NCBI GenBank assembly: GCA_017629145.1
Contig: JAGBXR010000036.1
Location: 124,001 to 188,000, forward strand
Origin: Alistipes sp.
GTDB lineage: Bacteria > Bacteroidota > Bacteroidia > Bacteroidales > Rikenellaceae
Length of the DNA: 64,000 nt
Direction: 5' to 3'
Shown here: positions 58,818 to 64,000 of the stretch, piece by piece
How positions within the stretch are numbered: the stretch's first letter is position 1
Layout of the letters: the number at the start of each line of letters is the position of its first letter
Notes under the pieces: generated by a model
What the model saw: only the letters and a program-made list of their open reading frames with translations
Database searches by the model: none
Told to the model about the DNA's origin: nothing
Translations under genes and position numbers: made by a program

Positions 58818-60008
58818 ATGTCAAAAGTTTTAATTATCGGTGCCGGTGGCGTCGGAACAGTGGTAGCTCACAAGGTGGCAGCCGACAACGTATTTTCAGA
58901 GATTATGTTGGCGAGCCGTACAAAGTCGAAGTGCGATGAGATTGCAGCAGCCGTAGGCGGTGGCCGCATACAGACAGCGCAGGTCGATGCCGACAGTGTG
59001 TCGGAGCTTGTGGCGCTGATGAAATCTTTCCAGCCCGACATTGTAATTAATGTCGCTCTTCCTTATCAGGATTTGACGATTATGGATGCTTGCTTGGAGT
59101 GTGGCGTAAACTATCTCGACACGGCGAACTACGAGCCAAAGGACGAGGCACATTTCGAGTACAGCTGGCAGTGGGCATACCACGACCGCTTCAAGGAGAA
59201 GGGGTTGATGGCGATCTTGGGTTGTGGTTTCGACCCGGGTGTTTCGGCTATCTTCACCGCCTATGCTGCGAAGCACCACTTTGATGAGATCCACTATTTG
59301 GATATTGTAGATTGCAATGCCGGAAACCACGGTATGGCATTTGCCACAAACTTCAACCCCGAGATCAACATCCGTGAGGTTACGCAGAAGGGTCGCTATT
59401 GGGAGAATGGCGCTTGGATCGAGACCGAGCCACACGCCATCCACAAGCCTCTGAACTACCCCGAGATTGGCGAGCGTGAGTCGTACCTCATCTTCCACGA
59501 GGAGCTCGAGTCGCTCGTTAAACACTACCCATCGATCAAGCGAGCTCGTTTCTGGATGACATTTGGTCAGGAGTATCTCACACACTTGCGCGTAATCCAG
59601 AATATCGGTATGGCGCGTATCGATCCTATCATCTACAACGGTGTGGAGATTGTACCTATTCAGTTCCTCAAGGCCGTATTGCCCGATCCAAAGTCGCTCG
59701 GTGCTAACTACCACGGTCAGACATCTATTGGCTGCCGCATCCGCGGTGTGAAGGATGGCAAGGAGCGCACCTACTACATCTACAACAACTGCGACCACGA
59801 GATCGCTTTCCGCGAGACTGGCACACAGGCTGTTAGCTTCACCACAGGTGTTCCTGCGGCTCTCGGTGCTTCGATGTTTGCACGCGGTATCTGGCGTGGT
59901 GCTGGTGTCTTCAATGTTGAGCAGCTCGATCCCGATCAGTTCCTCGCCGAGCTTGGCGAGCGCGGTCTGCCTTGGGTTGAGAAGTTTGATCTCGACTTGG
60001 AGCTATGA
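58818..60008 (+). CDS. Carboxy(nor)spermidine synthase/dehydrogenase
   Basis: The protein has 396 aa, of the saccharopine dehydrogenase (Lys9) family. The N-terminal Rossmann site is GAGGVGTVVAHK (from residue 7), then VNVALPYQDLTIMDACLECG and YLDTANYEP. The C-terminal domain has GCGFDPGVSAIF. In this operon the expected reaction is NADPH-dependent condensation of putrescine with aspartate semialdehyde to carboxyspermidine. Saccharopine dehydrogenase itself is unlikely here. Its TGA stop overlaps the nspC ATG (ATGA), so the two are translationally coupled. Confidence 0.92.
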   Translation: MSKVLIIGAGGVGTVVAHKVAADNVFSEIMLASRTKSKCDEIAAAVGGGRIQTAQVDADSVSELVALMKSFQPDIVINVALPYQDLTIMDACLECGVNYLDTANYEPKDEAHFEYSWQWAYHDRFKEKGLMAILGCGFDPGVSAIFTAYAAKHHFDEIHYLDIVDCNAGNHGMAFATNFNPEINIREVTQKGRYWENGAWIETEPHAIHKPLNYPEIGERESYLIFHEELESLVKHYPSIKRARFWMTFGQEYLTHLRVIQNIGMARIDPIIYNGVEIVPIQFLKAVLPDPKSLGANYHGQTSIGCRIRGVKDGKERTYYIYNNCDHEIAFRETGTQAVSFTTGVPAALGASMFARGIWRGAGVFNVEQLDPDQFLAELGERGLPWVEKFDLDLEL

Positions 60009-61168
60009 TAGACAAAGAGGCGGTACTTGGGGCGTGGGAGGTTGCCAATCTCCCAACACCCTCGTACATCATCCACGAGACATTGCTCGACGCAAACCTC
60101 GCGACCATCGACAAGGTGCGTCGCGAGGCTGGGGTTGAGATTATCGTTGCGCTCAAGGCCAACGCCACGTGGCACATCTTCGATAAGCTTGCTGCCCACT
60201 CCGATGGTGCTACGGCAAGCTCTCTTGCCGAGGCTCGCCTCGTTGTCGAGAAGATGGGTTGCAAGGCGCATACCTACGCGCCAGTATATGTCGAGGAGGA
60301 GATTGATGCGATACTCGAGTGCAGTAACCATATAACATTCAACTCGTTGGCCCAGTTGCAGCGCTACGGCAGACGTGCCCATAGTATGGGTGTGTCATGT
60401 GGATTGCGAGTAAATCCCGAGTATAGCACTGTCGCTACCGACCTATACAATCCCTGCATCCCGCAGTCGAGACTCGGTGTTCTGGCTGCCGACCTAGAGC
60501 AGTGGCCCGAGGGTGTCGAGGGTCTGCACTTTCACTCGTTGTGCGAGTCACGTCCCGAGGATCTGGAGGCCACATTGCGCGCTGTCGAGGAGCGTTTCGC
60601 CTGCCACTTTGACAAGTTGTCGTGGATAAACTTTGGTGGCGGACATTTGCTTACCCACGCCGACTACGACGAAGAGCGTATGATTGACATCTTGCGTGAT
60701 TTCCGCGCGCGTTATCCCCACCTTCGTGTGATTCTCGAGCCAGGCAGTGCCTTCACGTGGGATAGTGGTGTGCTCGTAGCACGTGTCGAGGATGTAGTGC
60801 GCAATGGTGGACGTAACACGCTGATGCTCAATGTGTCGTTTGCTTGTCATATGCCTGACTGTCTGGAGATGCCCTACAAACCCACGATTCTTGCGATGCA
60901 CGACCCCAAGGAGGGCGATACCGAGTACTGGATGGGTGGCAACTCTTGCCTTGCTGGCGATATGTACGGCAGCTGGGCCTTCGACGATGGTCACACACCG
61001 CAGGTTGGCGAGCGCATAGTATTCCGCGATATGATACACTACACGATGGTCAAGACCACGATGTTCAATGGCGTGTCGCACCCATCATTTATGATCTACA
61101 GCCCCGAGTGCGGTCTGCGCCTGCTCCGCTCGTTTGGCTACGATGATTACAAAAACCGTATGGGTTAG
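60005..61168 (+). CDS. nspC: Carboxy(nor)spermidine decarboxylase
   Basis: The protein has 387 aa, an alanine-racemase-fold PLP decarboxylase. The PLP Lys is K51 in IVALKANATW. HFHSLCESRPED, LSWINFGGGHLL and EPGSAF are phosphate-binding and active-site motifs. The C-terminal part has FACHMPDCLEMPYKP, with the Cys of the CANSDC active site. It makes spermidine from carboxyspermidine. This route replaces the S-adenosylmethionine decarboxylase/SpeE route, of which no gene is seen here. The start overlaps the dehydrogenase by 4 bp. Confidence 0.94.
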   Translation: MIDKEAVLGAWEVANLPTPSYIIHETLLDANLATIDKVRREAGVEIIVALKANATWHIFDKLAAHSDGATASSLAEARLVVEKMGCKAHTYAPVYVEEEIDAILECSNHITFNSLAQLQRYGRRAHSMGVSCGLRVNPEYSTVATDLYNPCIPQSRLGVLAADLEQWPEGVEGLHFHSLCESRPEDLEATLRAVEERFACHFDKLSWINFGGGHLLTHADYDEERMIDILRDFRARYPHLRVILEPGSAFTWDSGVLVARVEDVVRNGGRNTLMLNVSFACHMPDCLEMPYKPTILAMHDPKEGDTEYWMGGNSCLAGDMYGSWAFDDGHTPQVGERIVFRDMIHYTMVKTTMFNGVSHPSFMIYSPECGLRLLRSFGYDDYKNRMG

Positions 61169-61200
61169 GGCATAAGTGCTAACAAATAAACTATTTCGAA

Positions 61201-63090
61201 ATGAGAAAATGGAAGGTTGATGACTCCGTAGAGTTGTACAACATACACAGCTGGGGCAAGGATTACTTCTTTATCAACGCCGAGGGCAACGTCGCTGTAT
61301 TACCCAAGGAGGGTGGCCCCGAGATTGATTTGCGTAAACTTATGGAGGAGTTGCAGCTGCACGATGTGCGTCTGCCGTTGCTTCTGCGCTTCCCCGATAT
61401 TCTGAACAACCGCATTGCCAAAATCTCGAAATGCTTCGACAAGGCAGCCAGGGAGTACGACTACAAGGCGCAGAGCTATATCGTCTATCCCATCAAGGTC
61501 AACCAGATGCGTCCCGTTGTCGAGGAGCTTATCAGCCACGGCAACAAGTTCAACGTGGGCCTCGAGGCCGGCTCGAAGCCCGAGCTACACGCCGTGCTGT
61601 CGCTCAATTTCGATAGCGACTCGCTCATTATCTGCAACGGTTATAAGGATGAGAGCTACATACGTCTTGCTCTTTTGGCGCATAAAATGGGTCGCAAGAT
61701 ATTCCTTGTTGTCGAGAAGATGATGGAGCTTCAGACCATCGCGCGACTCTCGAAGAGTATGAACATAAAGCCCAATATCGGTATCCGTATCAAGCTTGCA
61801 AGCTCGGGTAGCGGCAAGTGGGAGGAGTCGGGTGGCGATGTCAGCAAGTTTGGTCTCAACTCCTCGGAGCTTATCGATGCACTCCACCTTCTAAAGCGCG
61901 AGGATCTGGAGGACTGCTTCAAGCTCATACACTTCCATATCGGCTCGCAGGTGACCAACATTCGCCGCATCAAGACAGCACTCAAGGAGGCTACGCAGTT
62001 CTATGCGCAGTTGAGCAAGAGTGGCTATAAGATTGATTTTGTGGATATTGGCGGTGGCTTGGGTGTCAACTACGACGGCTCGCACTCGGCAATAAGTGGC
62101 AACAGCATAAACTACTCTATTCAGGAGTATGTCAACGATGCGGTATACTCTATTGTCGACATTTGCCGCAAGAACAACCTCACGCAGCCCAACCTTATCG
62201 TCGAGTCGGGACGTTCGCTTACGGCGCACCACTCGATACTCATCTTCGAGGTTATGGCGCGCACACAGCTCCCAGTTTTTGGTGACGAGGAGATTGCCGA
62301 TGATGCGCACGAGCTTGTCCGCGACCTCTACGAGATATGGAACAACCTCACCTCATCGCGCCTGCTGGAGATGTGGCACGATGCGATGCAGATACGCGAC
62401 GAGGCTCTCGAACTCTTCAACCTCGGCCTTGTCGACCTCGAGACACGCGCACTTGTCGAGCGACTCTTCTGGAGTATTGCGCGCGAGGTTAACGCTATGG
62501 CCGGCAAGAGCAAGCACGCTCCCGACGAGCTGCGCACCATCTCGCGCCGTCTGCCCGATAAGTATTTCTGCAACTTCTCGCTCTTCCAGTCGTTACCCGA
62601 TGCGTGGGCTATCGATCAGATTTTCCCGATTATGCCTATATCGCGTCTCAATGAGCCACCTACCTGCTCGGCGACGTTGCAGGACATAACCTGTGATTCC
62701 GATGGCAAGATCGATAACTTCATCTCAACGTCGAACAATGCTCATCACCTCCCCGTTCACGAACTTCGCGAGGGTGAACCATACTATATCGGGGTTTTTT
62801 TGGTTGGTGCTTATCAGGAGATCTTGGGCGATTTACACAACCTTTTTGGCGATACCAATGCGGTGCATATCGTAGTCAAGGATGATGAGTACGTGGTGGA
62901 TAAAATTATTGAGGGTGAGACAATTGCCGATGTTCTGGACTATGTGCAGTTCGACCATAAGCGTATGGTTCGCGCCATCGAGATATGGGTTAGCAAGTCT
63001 GTAAAGTTGGGCGCTATAACCCTCGAGGAGGGCAAGGAGTTTATCTCGAATTACCGTTCGGGTCTATATGGCTACACATACCTCGATTAG
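61201..63090 (+). CDS. speA: Biosynthetic arginine decarboxylase
   Basis: The protein has 629 aa, the normal size of SpeA. An N-terminal alanine-racemase-like barrel carries the PLP Lys K99 in YPIKVNQMRPV, then GLEAGSKPEL, LIHFHIGSQ, DIGGGLGVNYDG and VESGRSLTAHH. A helical insert and a C-terminal beta domain end in YRSGLYGYTYLD. It makes agmatine from arginine, the substrate of SpeB, so it closes the arginine-to-spermidine pathway. It is the last gene of the operon, 32 bp after nspC, followed by a terminator. Confidence 0.96.
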   Translation: MRKWKVDDSVELYNIHSWGKDYFFINAEGNVAVLPKEGGPEIDLRKLMEELQLHDVRLPLLLRFPDILNNRIAKISKCFDKAAREYDYKAQSYIVYPIKVNQMRPVVEELISHGNKFNVGLEAGSKPELHAVLSLNFDSDSLIICNGYKDESYIRLALLAHKMGRKIFLVVEKMMELQTIARLSKSMNIKPNIGIRIKLASSGSGKWEESGGDVSKFGLNSSELIDALHLLKREDLEDCFKLIHFHIGSQVTNIRRIKTALKEATQFYAQLSKSGYKIDFVDIGGGLGVNYDGSHSAISGNSINYSIQEYVNDAVYSIVDICRKNNLTQPNLIVESGRSLTAHHSILIFEVMARTQLPVFGDEEIADDAHELVRDLYEIWNNLTSSRLLEMWHDAMQIRDEALELFNLGLVDLETRALVERLFWSIAREVNAMAGKSKHAPDELRTISRRLPDKYFCNFSLFQSLPDAWAIDQIFPIMPISRLNEPPTCSATLQDITCDSDGKIDNFISTSNNAHHLPVHELREGEPYYIGVFLVGAYQEILGDLHNLFGDTNAVHIVVKDDEYVVDKIIEGETIADVLDYVQFDHKRMVRAIEIWVSKSVKLGAITLEEGKEFISNYRSGLYGYTYLD

Positions 63091-63129
63091 TCTGTCGAGA
63101 TAAGTGGTCGGCTGACCTGCAATAATAAA

Positions 63130-63165
63130 GGCAACAATGTGCTGTTAGCTCATTGTTGCCTTGTT
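63130..63165. terminator. Terminator after speA, possibly bidirectional
   Basis: GGCAACAATG pairs perfectly with CATTGTTGCC and is followed by TTGTTTGTTT. The minus-strand lipoprotein ends just downstream. The reverse direction has TTTATTATT. Confidence 0.85.
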
Positions 63166-63183
63166 TGTTTGAACCTCGCTCTG

Positions 63184-63606
63184 CTATTTTGCCTTCATCA
63201 TTCCTGCTACTCTGCCGTTCGATAGTAGAATCATTATGTCGGCATCCATCTCGTAGTGTGTTACGGATGATAGCATCTCCCAAAATTCATTCTCATCTGC
63301 GTGGTTCTGACATAGTCGGCGTGTAGTGCCTATATTCTCTATGCGAAGGTCGCGCGTAGGTGTTGTCGTGTAGCTTGCAGTCAAGCGGTTGCAGTCGCAT
63401 ACGCCCGTTATAGTGCCGTCGCTATGAAACACCATCGTGAAGCTGTCTCCCTCTGCCGAGATCTCGCGTCCGCCCATCTGTACCAGCTTCCACTCGGTTG
63501 TTGCGAGTGGTCGGACAAGCTTGTTGCTGTAGCGGCAGCTGCAACAAGAGGCAGATAGTAGTGTAATTGCGACCAATAATATCGAAAATATCGCGATTCG
63601 TTTCAT
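63184..63606 (-). CDS. META-domain (HslJ-like) lipoprotein
   Basis: The protein has 140 aa from the ATG at 63606. An upstream in-frame ATG (63642) lies inside the promoter and is rejected. The signal peptide is rich in Ser and Cys near its end (LLSASCCSC), and the lipidated Cys is probably the first or second. The META domain shows TTEWKLVQMGGREI, FHSDGTITGVCDCNRLTASY and MILLSNGRVAGMMKAK. HslJ/META proteins are envelope proteins of unclear role linked to stress or novobiocin tolerance. It is monocistronic, with a promoter interlocked with that of ridA. Confidence 0.85.
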   Translation of the reverse strand: MKRIAIFSILLVAITLLSASCCSCRYSNKLVRPLATTEWKLVQMGGREISAEGDSFTMVFHSDGTITGVCDCNRLTASYTTTPTRDLRIENIGTTRRLCQNHADENEFWEMLSSVTHYEMDADIMILLSNGRVAGMMKAK

Positions 63607-63626
63607 AAAATTTACCAAATTATTCG

Positions 63627-63634
63627 TACCTTTG
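63627..63634 (+). promoter_or_regulatory. -7 box for ridA
   Basis: TACCTTTG, 40 bp before the ridA ATG. It faces the minus-strand -7 box at 63640-63647. Confidence 0.7.
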
Positions 63635-63639
63635 TCCGA

Positions 63640-63647
63640 CAAAGATA
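63640..63647 (-). promoter_or_regulatory. -7 box for the META lipoprotein gene
   Basis: Minus-strand TATCTTTG, 33 bp before the ATG at 63606. The two -7 boxes are only 5 bp apart and form the palindrome CTTTGTCCGACAAAG. Confidence 0.7.
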
Positions 63648-63674
63648 GTACAAATCATCTAAAAATATAGAAAA

Positions 63675-64000
63675 ATGAAAAAAGTTATCGCATCGCCAAA
63701 GGCTCCAAAGGCTGTAGGCCCTTATTCACAGGCTATCGCTCACGACGCAACTCTCTACATTTCTGGTCAGCTCCCAATCGACGGCGCTACAGGTGTAATG
63801 GCAGAGGGCGTTGAGGCACAGACTCGCCAGGCACTTACAAACTTGGGTTACATTCTCGAGGAGGCTGGCTACTCTTTCGACAACGTAGCAAAGACCACAG
63901 TTCTTCTCGCTGACATCGCAGACTTCGCAGCGATGAACGCTATCTACGCAGAGTTCTTCACTGGTGACAAGCCAGCTCGTATCTGCTACCAGGTGGCTGC
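63675..64000 (+). CDS. ridA: RidA family enamine/imine deaminase (cut by window end)
   Basis: The first 108 residues are present, from MKKVIASPKAPKAVGPYSQA. RidA hydrolyses reactive 2-aminoacrylate and related enamines, protecting PLP enzymes. Family motifs AVGPYSQAI, YISGQLPID and ARICYQVA are visible; the catalytic Arg is the one in PARICYQVA. Only about 18 C-terminal residues are expected to be missing. Codons are of the optimised type. It sits divergently from the META lipoprotein. Confidence 0.95.
   Translation, partial: MKKVIASPKAPKAVGPYSQAIAHDATLYISGQLPIDGATGVMAEGVEAQTRQALTNLGYILEEAGYSFDNVAKTTVLLADIADFAAMNAIYAEFFTGDKPARICYQVA

Noticed and set aside
58818..60008. Saccharopine dehydrogenase of lysine metabolism
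   Set aside because: Family resemblance is real but the gene overlaps nspC and lies between speB and speA, so carboxyspermidine synthesis is far more likely; lysine is made by the DAP route (dapD present).
1..64000. tRNA, rRNA, transposase, integrase or prophage genes
   Set aside because: None recognised in reading both strands; repeats look REP- or MITE-like but have no enzyme gene in the window.

Overview
This 64 kb window looks like a chromosomal stretch of a Bacteroidales bacterium, possibly Alistipes/Rikenellaceae-like (a guess; no rRNA is present to settle it). Reasons: nearly every transcription unit is preceded by the Bacteroidetes -7 box TAnnTTTG, Shine-Dalgarno sequences are mostly absent, and the gene content is typical (BatD/BatE, GH20/GH97/GH92 glycosidases, BACON-domain lipoproteins, the carboxyspermidine route to spermidine, many short-leader lipoproteins). 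No tRNA, rRNA, CRISPR array, transposase, integrase or phage gene was seen.

Layout. 1-12.6 kb, + strand: tail of an unknown gene, a zinc-ribbon/coiled-coil membrane protein, superoxide reductase, GH20 hexosaminidase, kbl, queD-polA, and an OmpA/vWA-lipoprotein pair. 12.7-16.0 kb, - strand: dapD, then a radical SAM/SPASM enzyme with three small lipoproteins, one of them only 56 residues. 16.3-18.5 kb, +: ispG-recO. 18.8-23.5 kb, -: hflX-upp-LtaS-like sulfatase, and tonB. 23.7-35.3 kb, +: rlmN-GH97-GH92-GH92, YitT, priA-comF. 35.3-36.5 kb, -: a secreted phosphoesterase. 36.6-47.0 kb, +: dnaX, tyrS-folB-NSS transporter, class I fumarase, batD-batE-recR. 47.2-51.3 kb, -: two modular lipoproteins and glnA. 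51.5-55.9 kb, +: two large BACON lipoproteins. 56.0-63.1 kb, +: rplY-pth, then the polyamine operon speB-CASDH-nspC-speA behind a long switch-like leader. 63.2-64 kb: META lipoprotein (-) and ridA (+, cut by the window end) from interlocked promoters.

The polyamine genes form one pathway: SpeA makes agmatine from arginine, SpeB makes putrescine, the saccharopine-dehydrogenase-like enzyme makes carboxyspermidine, and NspC decarboxylates it to spermidine. The glycosidases form a small host-glycan (mannose/alpha-galactose/HexNAc) trimming set without SusC/SusD partners. Housekeeping replication and repair genes (polA, dnaX, priA, recO, recR) are scattered through the window.

The most unusual content is non-coding or small. 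Seven long nested palindromes (family I) start inside TAA stop codons or follow such a copy in tandem, and four carry a tail of 9-bp purine/pyrimidine arrays with GCGCGCAAGC cores. A second palindrome family (II) shares the same TAC...GTA apex. A 10-A run in dnaX is followed directly by tandem stops in the shifted frame, predicting a gamma-like product. The speB leader has mutually exclusive pairings that reach the start codon. The radical SAM/lipoprotein locus may be a peptide or lipoprotein modification system.
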